Shown piece by piece: positions 1 through 7,567 of a DNA stretch of 24,980 nt (position 1 is its first letter; the number at the start of each line of letters is the position of its first letter). The notes under the pieces are model-generated. The model had not been told where the DNA came from. It saw nothing but the letters and a program-made list of their open reading frames with translations, and searched no databases. The DNA lies in IMG/VR virus record IMGVR_UViG_3300015262_000034, positions 1 to 24,980 of that record; one strand, 5' to 3'. The translations under genes and the position numbers were made by a program. The DNA is from a virus.

Positions 1-238
1 CCAGCCGCTTGGCCAGCGGCCCAGTGTCGTACTTGCTCAGGTACTGGTCGCCGCCCAACTCATGCACGTACCGAAACTGGCCCGACTCATGCCCGACCTG
101 GGCAATGAACGCGGCCATCCGCAGCCGGGTGTTGATCTGGTAGCGATCCATCGCCAGATTCAGCGCAGACGCAAAAACGCCGGCTTGCTTGCCGGCGTTC
201 GGGAGGATTTGCAGCAGCTGCTGCTCGGTGATTGGCAT
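1..238 (-). CDS. Endolysin, GH19 chitinase/lysozyme-like (3' end outside window)
   Basis: The frame starts at the ATG at 238 and is still open at position 1, giving about 79 N-terminal residues. The stretch with F-I-A-Q-V-G-H-E-S-G-Q-F (residues about 44-55) and the following Y-V-H-E-L-G-G match the catalytic region of glycoside hydrolase family 19 lysozymes of Pseudomonas and enterobacterial phages; the Glu in HESG is the expected general acid. Such enzymes cut the peptidoglycan glycan strand once a holin opens the inner membrane. No signal peptide is visible, so release should depend on a holin. The start is supported by a GGAGAAGAG ribosome site. It follows the fibre chaperone gene by 14 bases. 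The candidate holins are far away, upstream of the terminase genes. The family call is from motif recognition and is fairly secure. Confidence 0.85.
   Translation of the reverse strand, partial: MPITEQQLLQILPNAGKQAGVFASALNLAMDRYQINTRLRMAAFIAQVGHESGQFRYVHELGGDQYLSKYDTGPLAKRL
173..199 (-). terminator. Terminator-like hairpin inside the endolysin coding start
   Basis: On the minus strand a perfect 9-bp stem, AACGCCGGC with GCCGGCGTT, encloses a 6-base loop (AAGCAA), and the right arm runs into a TTTTT tract. It begins about 40 bases inside the endolysin gene. The shape is that of a Rho-independent terminator, but it also encodes conserved-looking residues (NAGKQAGVF), so it may be chance or a true attenuator. 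Confidence 0.35.
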
Positions 239-252
239 GCTCTTCTCCAGAG

Positions 253-678
253 TCAAGGCTGCGTCGGCCAGATCGGACTGGCCTGAGTGAGATCAACCCG
301 ATTGACCGCAACCCGGTACTGCTTCCACTTCTTGAGTAGCGCGATTTCTTGAGCAGTCGCCTCATCGAGATCGACAGCATCCTGTAACGGCGCAATGGCC
401 AGGGTTGCCTGAGCGAGCAGGTAGTCGCGGGTCGAGGTGTTGACTGCCTTGATTTCTTCCGGTGTCGGCTGATACGGAACCGGTGCGGCGAAGGTGGTGC
501 CGTCATAGGTCCAGCGCTGGCCGGGCATCGGATCAAGTCCAGTGATTTCGACGCACGCATCCACAAAGCTTGCGGGAAAGCACAGCTCAATGGCGTACTG
601 ATTGCCATCAAGATCCAGGGTCGGTGTCACCAGCTCATCAACCACACCGTTTTCCACATGGGCATAAATTCGCATCAT
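253..678 (-). CDS. Tail fibre assembly chaperone (Tfa-like)
   Basis: The protein is 141 residues from the ATG at 678, which overlaps the stop of the fibre gene as ATGA; a second ATG at 675 is equally possible. The site GGGAG lies 5 or 8 bases upstream. An N-terminal segment opening MMRIYAHVENGVV, a central W-T-Y-D-G-T-T-F and a C-terminal helix ending K-K-W-K-Q-Y-R-V-A-V-N-R-V-D fit the caudoviral tail fibre assembly family (lambda Tfa, Mu gpU, P2 gpG type). These proteins help trimerise the fibre tip and may stay bound to it. Translational coupling to the fibre gene just upstream supports a cognate pair. Longer in-frame starts upstream lie inside the fibre gene and were not chosen. Confidence 0.85.
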   Translation of the reverse strand: MMRIYAHVENGVVDELVTPTLDLDGNQYAIELCFPASFVDACVEITGLDPMPGQRWTYDGTTFAAPVPYQPTPEEIKAVNTSTRDYLLAQATLAIAPLQDAVDLDEATAQEIALLKKWKQYRVAVNRVDLTQASPIWPTQP

Positions 679-1547
679 GCGTACTCCCAAATAATAACGA
701 TGCCGCCCAGACCTGATCCGCCGGACAAAGTGGCAGAGCCACTGGCACCACACGTACCGCCGCCGCCGGTGCCGTAGTTCAGAGCGTTGCCGCCGTTGCC
801 ATTCAAAACGCCGCCATTGCCGCCGTTACCGAATTTTGACGCCCCGCCAAAGCCACCAACACCGAAAGAGGCGCTGGTGCTGGACGAGATGCCGTTGGTG
901 ACGCCACGAGTTCCGTAAATATTGCCGCCAGTTGGTGCCGCGGTCGCTACGCCGTTGCCGTTGATGATCGGAGACACTTGATTATTCAACAGGCCACCGC
1001 CGGCGCCGCCGGCCGCTGAGATCAGAGACCCTACCGAGCTAGTGCCGCCAGTGCCGCCTGCCGCCCCTGCACTGGCTGTACCTGCTGCACCCACTGTGAC
1101 TACTTGGCTGGCGCCGATCGAGGCAGCCAAGAATCTTCCGATAGCGTAGGCGCCTGGCGCGCCTGGCGCGCCCAGGCTGATATTGCCAGCGCTCGGAATA
1201 GTGATGCCCGCGCCGCCGCCACCGCCGCCCTGGTCCTCAATGATGCAGCTCACCATTCCAGGCGTTGGGGTATAGGTGCCAGACGCCGTAAAGATCTGCA
1301 CGCCAATAAGGCGGCCGGCATATCTGGTGGCCGAATCCAGCGGACCAAGGTCAATCCACAGTGTGTTTGCACTATCACGCTGTCGAATTCTTCCTGTCCC
1401 GGTATCCGCCCAGAGTTGGCACGGGTACGAGGGACTTGGCGCCGAGGCGCCGCTGCATTGAGATGCCAGCGCTTTTAACGCAAGGTTTAAGTCAGCGCGC
1501 ACCGCGAGGCCCGCGCCGTTGTCCACAGTCATATCGTGCTGCGACAT
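675..1547 (-). CDS. Tail fibre protein with glycine-rich C-terminal domain
   Basis: The product has 290 residues. The first 80 or so form an N-terminal segment that probably joins the tail tip. From about residue 84 (IQIFTASGTYTPTPGM-like strand) to the end it is dominated by Gly, Ala, Ser and Asn, with a run of six Gly near residue 110 and many GGxGG blocks, closing with GLGGIVIIWEYA. This pattern is typical of glycine-rich phage fibre tips; some such adhesins pack as polyglycine II helices with exposed loops that read the receptor (known for gp38-type adhesins, inferred here). The start ATG follows the J stop after three bases. The next gene is a Tfa-like chaperone, as expected for a fibre. 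It is likely the host-range determinant. Confidence 0.85.
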   Translation of the reverse strand: MSQHDMTVDNGAGLAVRADLNLALKALASQCSGASAPSPSYPCQLWADTGTGRIRQRDSANTLWIDLGPLDSATRYAGRLIGVQIFTASGTYTPTPGMVSCIIEDQGGGGGGAGITIPSAGNISLGAPGAPGAYAIGRFLAASIGASQVVTVGAAGTASAGAAGGTGGTSSVGSLISAAGGAGGGLLNNQVSPIINGNGVATAAPTGGNIYGTRGVTNGISSSTSASFGVGGFGGASKFGNGGNGGVLNGNGGNALNYGTGGGGTCGASGSATLSGGSGLGGIVIIWEYA

Positions 1548-1550
1548 AAA

Positions 1551-4500
1551 TCAGTATCCCTTTGAGATGTAATCAATCGAGCGCCCCGATTGGGCAACCC
1601 CGCTGGAATTTCGGATGAAGACCGTGAAGCCGGAGACAGTCTTGGCAGATACATCGAGGTAATCGCCAGGCGATAGCCCTTGAGCGGTCAGGCTGACTGC
1701 TGGGCTTGCTTTGAAAGGAGGCGAATAGGTGATGGTTCGGCCAGCCGCAGACACCACCAGATCATTCCCGCTCTCGATGCGATCTGGCATATCGATCGTG
1801 ACCTCAAGAGTCGACACGTCGATCCAGTTCGTCGCGAGCAGAACCTCACCACGAAGCTGGAAATCAAACATCCTGGCGCGGTAGTCCCCAACAACAAACG
1901 GCTTCCAGGCCGACCAAACGGCAGGAAAAACATCCGATGTGCGGACCCACAGCGAGAGCGAAGAGCCAACGGGTGGATCGCCGTCAATACTGACCATCGA
2001 GTCAAAATCAACGATCGTGTCGACGTAGCTGCCATCGTCATACAGAACGGCCTCGACGTTCGCTGTCAGGCGGCAGTCGTAGACATTCCCAAGATCTGAC
2101 GGGGAGGCAAAGCTGTAGGTCATGGTCAGGGCAGAGCCTCCGTACTTGTCGAGCTCCCCGATCCATGCATCAACGTCAGGTAAGTCGTCAAATAAGCCCA
2201 CGGCCGCCATCTTGAGCACGCCGCCAGCAACCGCCGCATTCACTGCAACGCCAGGGAACACTGGAGACTCGGTGACCGTCAGGACTACGTTTTCCGGCAA
2301 TGGCACTTGAGCGTCAGACCAAACCTCCGTGATGGGACCGCCAATTCCTGAGGAATCGACTGCGCGCGCAAGGTATTTTCCGGGAAGCAACGAAACTACC
2401 GAAGATGTTGATCGGCCAGCTACTTCGGTCAATGGCAACGCTGAATCCCAACTGGCGGAAGTGTTGCGCGACTGACGGATATTGATGCTACCGCCGAGCT
2501 TCACGTCCAGTTCCGGCACTGGATCCCATGCCAGTGTTGCAACGCTGTTGATGACATCCAGCCGTAGACCGATTAATGCCGAAGGCGGAGCCAATAGCGC
2601 CTGAGCGGTATAGCTTTGAAGCGATGCAGGTCCGGACAGGCCAAGCACTGATTTTGGTGTTACCCGAACCGACCATAGGCCGGCAGAAGCCGAATCAAAA
2701 TCAATGTTTGGCGTGGATACCTCGGAAACGTATTCCCAGTTCCCGCCTGGCTTCATAACCTCTACTTGATAACGCATGGCGCGCACTGGCTGAGACCAGC
2801 TGACCGAGAGCCTGGCCGCCGCAATACCGGTGCCGGTGTCGTAAAGCGATTCGAGGAACGTCAGCTGCCCAACCGCTGCAGGGGCTCCAAGATTGACGAT
2901 GCTCGTTGGCGCATCGACATCAGGAATGCCAAAGTCCACCTCATCGAACTTTCCAGAGTCGTAAGCGACAGCGCTGATCACGTAGGTCCCATCGTTCCCT
3001 TCGGTGATGCCGATCACGCGAAACTTCTGCGTGTCCAGAGCAGAACCAGCGAACGCCCAAGGCGCAGAAGCCAATGGCGCAGACGGCAATGCTGGAGAAA
3101 CGCTAACAAACGTGGCACCGGTCGAAACGGTGACGTTCCGGCTGGCGTAGCTGCCGTCGGAAAGGATGACGCTGATGACGCCGGTGCCGCCGAGCCCAAT
3201 CGGCGCATCCAGCAGCAAGGTGGTAGTCGTACTGCCGGTCAGCAGCCGGCCCCCATTACGAGCGCCGGCCCGGTTCGCGTCGGCAATATCGATAATGTCG
3301 CCCGGCAGCGGGATTGCACCGTCTGCACCCACGGCGAACGTCACTGCCTCGCTTTCAGCAAAAAGTAACCATCGACCAAGACGTCTGGCCTGGCCGCGAG
3401 AAGTGCAGCCCACAGCGACGACGTCGCTTTGCTGGATGCGCCCCCATTTGGCAATCAGCTCAGGCCGCTCAATGATTTCCACTGACTGTTTGTACTGCTG
3501 AAACGGATTGTTCCAAGTGACTGCTGCGACGTTATAGCGCTGATCCGAGGCAACAGATTGATAGCTGAAGTCGCCACCAACGATGTTCGCGTTATTGAAT
3601 AGGTAGCGGCTGGAGCGTGGGGAATCTTGCACCGCGGTAAGCGTGCCGCCAGCCCAGAAGCAAATGGCGCGGAAGACCGACACCATGTCGTTGACCAACT
3701 TCCACGCGTCCTGCTGCGTAGTCAGGGCGAGATCGCAGACAAAACGCGGCTCGACGCCACCTGTGCCGTAGCCATTCGGCACCATCACGTCACAGTATTG
3801 GGCAATGCTGTACAGCGCGTATTTATCGATCAGGGTTGAGTCGAGCAAGCCCCCCAGCCCATAGCGGGTATTGGTGAGCATGTCGTACCAGACCCACGCC
3901 GGATTGTTGTTCCAGGCGCGCTTGAACGTGCCGTCCCATGAGCCGGCGTAGGTCCGTGCGATCGGGTCGTAATTGGTCGGAACAAGGATCTTGATGCCCT
4001 GAACCATGAACGCCATGCGCGGGATGCTGGAAAATTGCTGGGCGTCTATCGAGATGCCGACCATTGCCGTGTTGGGGTAGCGCAGCTTTTCATCCCACAA
4101 CAGCGTCATGCTGTCGAAGAACGTGCGGTTCTGAAGCGAGGCGCTGGCCGAGTCAGGCGAAAGCCGTGTCAGTCGCACATAGCGGGGGAAGCCACCAGAA
4201 GGCGGGAGACGCACGTAGTAAGAAAACTGCGTACGACTCATCGTCTTGCCATCGATTGCCAAGTCCGTGCACAGCAGAAACCAGGCACCACCGCCTACGC
4301 GGCCTTCAATTCGAAATTCTGCTCGGGCGCCGGTCGTGTCGCCGTTCTGGGTGTTTTGTGTGGATAACTGCGGAGTGCTGACAGTGACGCGAACTGCGTC
4401 CACGTCCACGTCCGTGATCGCGCGCTCGGACGCAACGCCGTACTTGAGTTCAACCCCTACTGTCTGCTCAGCCTCAAGGCCGGTCATCGGCATGTAGGCC

Positions 4501-4766
4501 TGTCCTTGCGTCCCGTAGCGGAAGTCCACGCTGACATTTGAGAAGTTGTAGGTTGAATCGCCATTCTGGAGCGGGACATCATCGAAGAAGATGTTCATCA
4601 ACCCGTAAGGTATTCCGTTGATCTCACCCTCGCTGATCGCGTGCAGGATGCGGACATGCTGACGGGAGCGAAGGCTATCAGGCGCCTCAACAGCGGCCCG
4701 GACGGTGCCAGTGCTGCCTCCGCCACCTTTCCCGCCGCCTTTGCGGCCAACAATGAGTTCGCTCAT
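1551..4766 (-). CDS. Tail tip attachment protein, lambda J-like
   Basis: The product is 1071 residues from the ATG at 4766, which overlaps the stop of gene I as ATGA; an ATG seven codons earlier lies inside gene I and was not used. The N-terminus is Gly-rich (GRKGGGKGGGG), followed by S-R-Q-H-V-R-I-L-H-A-I-S-E-G-E-I-N-G, the usual opening of J-type proteins. The middle carries the W-N-N-P-F-Q-Q-Y-K and G-R-W-L-L-F-A-E-S-E region of the tail hub domains. Later parts look like fibronectin type III modules (roughly residues 640-760 and following), and the C-terminus is beta-rich. In lambda, J forms the trimeric tip and binds the receptor; here receptor binding may be shared with the separate fibre encoded just downstream. 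It is close in size to lambda J (1132 residues). Confidence 0.93.
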   Translation of the reverse strand: MSELIVGRKGGGKGGGGSTGTVRAAVEAPDSLRSRQHVRILHAISEGEINGIPYGLMNIFFDDVPLQNGDSTYNFSNVSVDFRYGTQGQAYMPMTGLEAEQTVGVELKYGVASERAITDVDVDAVRVTVSTPQLSTQNTQNGDTTGARAEFRIEGRVGGGAWFLLCTDLAIDGKTMSRTQFSYYVRLPPSGGFPRYVRLTRLSPDSASASLQNRTFFDSMTLLWDEKLRYPNTAMVGISIDAQQFSSIPRMAFMVQGIKILVPTNYDPIARTYAGSWDGTFKRAWNNNPAWVWYDMLTNTRYGLGGLLDSTLIDKYALYSIAQYCDVMVPNGYGTGGVEPRFVCDLALTTQQDAWKLVNDMVSVFRAICFWAGGTLTAVQDSPRSSRYLFNNANIVGGDFSYQSVASDQRYNVAAVTWNNPFQQYKQSVEIIERPELIAKWGRIQQSDVVAVGCTSRGQARRLGRWLLFAESEAVTFAVGADGAIPLPGDIIDIADANRAGARNGGRLLTGSTTTTLLLDAPIGLGGTGVISVILSDGSYASRNVTVSTGATFVSVSPALPSAPLASAPWAFAGSALDTQKFRVIGITEGNDGTYVISAVAYDSGKFDEVDFGIPDVDAPTSIVNLGAPAAVGQLTFLESLYDTGTGIAAARLSVSWSQPVRAMRYQVEVMKPGGNWEYVSEVSTPNIDFDSASAGLWSVRVTPKSVLGLSGPASLQSYTAQALLAPPSALIGLRLDVINSVATLAWDPVPELDVKLGGSINIRQSRNTSASWDSALPLTEVAGRSTSSVVSLLPGKYLARAVDSSGIGGPITEVWSDAQVPLPENVVLTVTESPVFPGVAVNAAVAGGVLKMAAVGLFDDLPDVDAWIGELDKYGGSALTMTYSFASPSDLGNVYDCRLTANVEAVLYDDGSYVDTIVDFDSMVSIDGDPPVGSSLSLWVRTSDVFPAVWSAWKPFVVGDYRARMFDFQLRGEVLLATNWIDVSTLEVTIDMPDRIESGNDLVVSAAGRTITYSPPFKASPAVSLTAQGLSPGDYLDVSAKTVSGFTVFIRNSSGVAQSGRSIDYISKGY

Positions 4767-5380
4767 GCGGGGATTGCCTCTGCCCAAGTGCCGACGCCGA
4801 CCACACTCGAACCCACAAGCATTTGCCCGTAGACGATGGGGACCGGAAGGCCTTGTTGTGTGGAGTTGAACGCGCCGTTGAACAGGTACGAAGGCTTGTT
4901 CTCAGTGGTGGCCTGCTCTTGCTGGTTTGGCGTTTTTGGCGCGGGGGTCAGCATTTGCAGAATTCCGCCGGCGACCATGCCGATACCAACACCGATCAGG
5001 GCGGCGCCAACTGGCGCAGCGCTGCCGAAGCTCATACCTGTTACAACTACGCCAACTACGATCAATGCGGCACCGAGCACGGTCTGAAGAAGCCCGCCGC
5101 TCTTGCTCCCGCTGATAACTGGAACGATACGAATTTCACGAGTGCCGCCAAGGGTGAAGTGATCGGTGCCAACGTTTTCCCGATTACGGAAAATGGCAAA
5201 CCGGGTACCGCTGCGGGATGTCGAAGCGACGAAGTCCTCAAACCCTTCGATGGTGTGCTTGAGTGCGCTGAATGCCTCTTGGGTCGTTCCACTTTCCAGA
5301 TGACGGACGTGCTTGCGACCAAACTCTTTAGCCAGGCTGCCGGACAGCAGAATCGTGGTCATGGTGTTGGCAGCGGCCAT
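4763..5380 (-). CDS. Tail assembly protein, lambda I-like
   Basis: The 205-residue protein fits the lambda tail assembly protein I family: an N-terminal ubiquitin-like part with G-S-L-A-K-E-F-G-R-K-H near residues 14-24, then a Gly/Val/Ala-rich hydrophobic segment (about residues 95-145), and a C-terminal part with Y-L-F-N-G-A-F-N-S-T-Q-Q-G-L-P-V-P-I-V-Y-G, a motif shared by this family. It is needed to make the tail tip but its exact job is poorly known even in lambda. The start at 5380 has a GGAGAAAAGT site. The stop overlaps the start of J. Unusually, a lipoprotein gene and a Rho-independent terminator separate it from K, so it may depend on readthrough. Confidence 0.92.
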   Translation of the reverse strand: MAAANTMTTILLSGSLAKEFGRKHVRHLESGTTQEAFSALKHTIEGFEDFVASTSRSGTRFAIFRNRENVGTDHFTLGGTREIRIVPVISGSKSGGLLQTVLGAALIVVGVVVTGMSFGSAAPVGAALIGVGIGMVAGGILQMLTPAPKTPNQQEQATTENKPSYLFNGAFNSTQQGLPVPIVYGQMLVGSSVVGVGTWAEAIPA

Positions 5381-5397
5381 ACTTTTCTCCAGGCAAT

Positions 5398-5420
5398 AAA
5401 AAACCGCCCGTAGGCGGTTT
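5398..5420 (-). terminator. Rho-independent terminator between lipoprotein gene and gene I
   Basis: On the minus strand an 8-bp perfect stem AAACCGCC / GGCGGTTT closes a TACG loop, and the right arm continues as a run of six T in total. It sits 17 bases after the lipoprotein stop and ends 18 bases before the start of gene I. Confidence 0.85.
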
Positions 5421-5436
5421 CTGTGATTTCAGCGGG

Positions 5437-5772
5437 TTAGATGCAGGTTTTTGCTGTGTCCTTCCATCCCTGAGTTCCAGCCCAGTCGGAAGACAGGAAA
5501 ACTTTTACGTTGGACCCAGAGCCGTTCCCATCAATCGCAGCGATGGCTATCGTCCCGGCGAACAGCGATGAGACGGCAATTTTGTAACCAGTGTCAGTTT
5601 CAATCGAACTGGTCGAAGAGTTGAGCTCTTGCCATTTCGGGGCAAGACATCGGGCAAGGCTCTGCGGAGACTTCTGGGAAGACCCAGAGAATGATGGCGC
5701 GCCTGCCTGAAGTCCTGCCGTTGTGCATCCGGCCAGCATGACTGTGATCAGTAAAGCAAGAGCGTTGCGCAT
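5437..5772 (-). CDS. Small secreted lipoprotein (moron-like, function unknown)
   Basis: The 111-residue product starts with MRNALALLITVMLAGC, a type II signal peptide with a clear lipobox (L-A-G-C) and Cys16 as the lipidated residue. Thr at +2 would predict outer membrane sorting. The mature part is Ser/Gly-rich with two further Cys (about residues 42 and 110) that could form a disulfide, and a W-A-G-T-Q-G-W-K stretch near the C-terminus. It has a strong GGAGG site 6 bases before the ATG, its own terminator 17 bases after the stop and a 58-base AT-rich upstream gap. It breaks the otherwise standard K-I tail order. Lipoproteins encoded in phage tail regions, such as Cor of HK022, phi80 and N15, block receptors against superinfection; a similar role here is inference only, with no sequence match claimed. 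Confidence 0.8.
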   Translation of the reverse strand: MRNALALLITVMLAGCTTAGLQAGAPSFSGSSQKSPQSLARCLAPKWQELNSSTSSIETDTGYKIAVSSLFAGTIAIAAIDGNGSGSNVKVFLSSDWAGTQGWKDTAKTCI

Positions 5773-5830
5773 ATTGAGCCTCCGAGGATTTTGCCGACTC
5801 TAGCAGGGAAGATACGCAAAAATACAGGGC

Positions 5831-6538
5831 CTATCGGGTGTAGCGCATGATATGGGTCGTGCATTCGCGATAGGACCTGCCGTAGACCTCTTTACAGCTC
5901 AGCCGGCCGTAGAGGTGATGCAGCAGCACATCGCCTTCCAACCAGATAGCACCGTGGCACGGGGTCGGGCTACCGATAGCCATGACGATCAAGTCGCCTG
6001 GCTCTGGAGTGTCTACTGGTACAAACCCTGCGCGCTCGAAGTTATCGACGTACAGGTTCTCCCCGTTGTGCCACCAGTCGTCCTTGCGGTGGAAGTCCAT
6101 CAGTGTGATACCGAGCACTTGTCGGTAGTAATCACGGACCAGGGTGTAGCAGTCGATGACGCCATGGACAAAGACCCGACCTTCCAGCGGCAGTTCGCCA
6201 GTGGCTGGCATCTCGTGCCACGTTGCAACTCCGTTGACCAAGCCGACTATCCACCAAGCGGTGCGGCTTGCCGCGTGGCTCGCCATGTCGTGCAGGCTCG
6301 GCTCGGGGCCGACGTCCGGATGAGAGTGGACGATCACGACGATGTCGCCCATGTCTTCGGCGGCAGCGTAATCCTCTGGGTGGAGGATAAAGTGATCCGG
6401 TTCGTCCGACTGGTTGCGGCACTGCACGTATCGGGGCTTGCCGCCAACGCTGACAACCAGCCCGACGGATTCGCGCGGGTACTCGGCAAAGGCATGCGCC
6501 TCGGCATCCGCTCGGCACCGGTTGAATAATTCGCTCAT
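5831..6538 (-). CDS. Tail tip peptidase, lambda K-like (JAMM + NlpC/P60)
   Basis: The protein has 235 residues and two enzymatic domains. Residues 1-110 carry a JAMM/Mov34 metalloprotease signature: Glu23, then H71-S-H73-P, Ser81 and Asp84, which fits the H-x-H-x10-D zinc motif. Residues 120-235 form an NlpC/P60 cysteine peptidase with D129-C130-Y as the nucleophile, H195 in P-C-H-G-A-I-W and a following His pair. Homologues sit at the tail tip and may cut peptide cross-links in the cell wall during DNA entry. The start chosen is the ATG at 6538, one base after the L stop and 8 bases after a GAGG; a longer frame starting inside L is less likely. All catalytic residues appear intact. Confidence 0.93.
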   Translation of the reverse strand: MSELFNRCRADAEAHAFAEYPRESVGLVVSVGGKPRYVQCRNQSDEPDHFILHPEDYAAAEDMGDIVVIVHSHPDVGPEPSLHDMASHAASRTAWWIVGLVNGVATWHEMPATGELPLEGRVFVHGVIDCYTLVRDYYRQVLGITLMDFHRKDDWWHNGENLYVDNFERAGFVPVDTPEPGDLIVMAIGSPTPCHGAIWLEGDVLLHHLYGRLSCKEVYGRSYRECTTHIMRYTR

Positions 6539-6539
6539 A

Positions 6540-7232
6540 TCAAAGCCTCGGGACGCTGGCGATGCCGGGGAATCCGCCAAAAGGCAGTTCACCATTCTCG
6601 CCGAAGCGCATCTTGCAGCCTCTCAGGGATCGGCTGCATTGATCCTTTGCTGGATCGCTGGTGGGTGCGTTCTGATAATCCGCAACAGCGCCGCCGGCAT
6701 ACCCGCATTCGCCTGAGCGGTAAGCCCATAGGCATGTTCCTGCAATCACTTGGCGCCGTGGCAGCTTTACTCCGTGCAGATCAAGCGGAGAGCCCAGATC
6801 AAACTCGATTGCGGCCGGCGTTTCATTCGCCTTACGCGTGATAATCCATGTTTCGACTGGGTACTCTTCCGAAGGGTTGGCCGTAGGGTTGCCAGCTACG
6901 AAGTTGACCGCATCAAGGTACTTGACCAGCGTTCGACGGCGCTTGAGCTTCGCGCCGAGCAGATCTTCGTACTGTCGGCATAGAGCCGAAATGGTCCCCC
7001 CGAAGTTGCCAACCTGTAGCTTTGGCCGGGCCGGCGAGCCCTGGCTTGGCGTTGCAAACTCAGAGGCATCGATTGGCCACGGAGTATAAGTGTTGCCCTG
7101 CCAGATAACCGTGCCGAGATTTTCGTTTACTTCAGCGCAGAATCGAAGTGTCTGGTCAGGCAGCACCAGTTCGAAGCCTTCCCAAATCGACAGCCCGCCA
7201 GTAAGTGAAAGCTGACCTTGAAGAGCGGTCAT
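6540..7232 (-). CDS. Minor tail protein, lambda L-like, Cys-rich C-terminus
   Basis: The 230-residue product matches the lambda minor tail protein L family across its length, with L-Q-V-G-N-F-G-G near residue 73 and E-E-Y-P-V-E-T-W-I near 124. The C-terminal domain holds four conserved Cys, C167, C176, C199 and C206, spaced C-x8-C-x22-C-x6-C, followed by L-P-F-G-G-F-P. In lambda L this region has been reported to bind an iron-sulfur cluster; here that is by analogy. It acts at the tail tip with M, K, I and J. The start overlaps the M stop as ATGA. A separate short gene at 18641-18883 repeats this Cys domain. Confidence 0.93.
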   Translation of the reverse strand: MTALQGQLSLTGGLSIWEGFELVLPDQTLRFCAEVNENLGTVIWQGNTYTPWPIDASEFATPSQGSPARPKLQVGNFGGTISALCRQYEDLLGAKLKRRRTLVKYLDAVNFVAGNPTANPSEEYPVETWIITRKANETPAAIEFDLGSPLDLHGVKLPRRQVIAGTCLWAYRSGECGYAGGAVADYQNAPTSDPAKDQCSRSLRGCKMRFGENGELPFGGFPGIASVPRL

Positions 7233-7558
7233 TCGTAAACCTCCTCAAAGGTTGCTGAAATGCTGTCGACGCCGCGGGCAACGTCTGTTCGCGTCCACTC
7301 TCGACAAACAAAAACACCGATCGAATGACCGGGGTGCGTGTAGTTGAAGGATTCAATGCCGCCGCGTATGGCAAGAAAGGAGTCGATGGCATCGATTTCC
7401 GAAGATATTCGCTTGAACACCAGCGAGTACTTCCGCGGCTGTCGGTTGATCCCGGTTCCCTGCCGCTGCTCGTACCCATCGCCGAACTTGATCACCTTGA
7501 CCCTTGGGGCGACAGACCGGGAGGCGTCATATGTCGCTCGCCATGTAAATGTCAGCAT
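7229..7558 (-). CDS. Minor tail protein, lambda M-like
   Basis: The 109-residue protein has the family's features: an F-T-W-R opening, V-K-V-I-K-F-G-D-G-Y-E-Q-R near residues 20-32, G-I-N-R-Q-P-R-K-Y-S-L-V-F and a closing A-T-F-E-E-V-Y. These match phage minor tail protein M, part of the distal tail (tip) structure around the central hub. The start at 7558 is preceded by an almost perfect ribosome site, TAAGGAGGT, which includes the stop codon of the tape measure gene; expression should be strong and coupled. Its stop overlaps the start of L. Confidence 0.94.
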   Translation of the reverse strand: MLTFTWRATYDASRSVAPRVKVIKFGDGYEQRQGTGINRQPRKYSLVFKRISSEIDAIDSFLAIRGGIESFNYTHPGHSIGVFVCREWTRTDVARGVDSISATFEEVYE

Positions 7559-7567
7559 GCTACCTCC

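Noticed and set aside
87-611. 174-codon minus-strand ORF crossing the fibre chaperone and endolysin genes
   Set aside because: It is out of frame with two well-supported genes and its sequence is Arg/Ser/Pro-rich, typical of a shadow frame.
5773-5830. Sigma-70 promoter for the lipoprotein gene
   Set aside because: TTGCGT and TAGAGT are present but only about 11 bases apart, and the CTGTAT/TAGAGT pair is too weak, so it is not listed as a feature.
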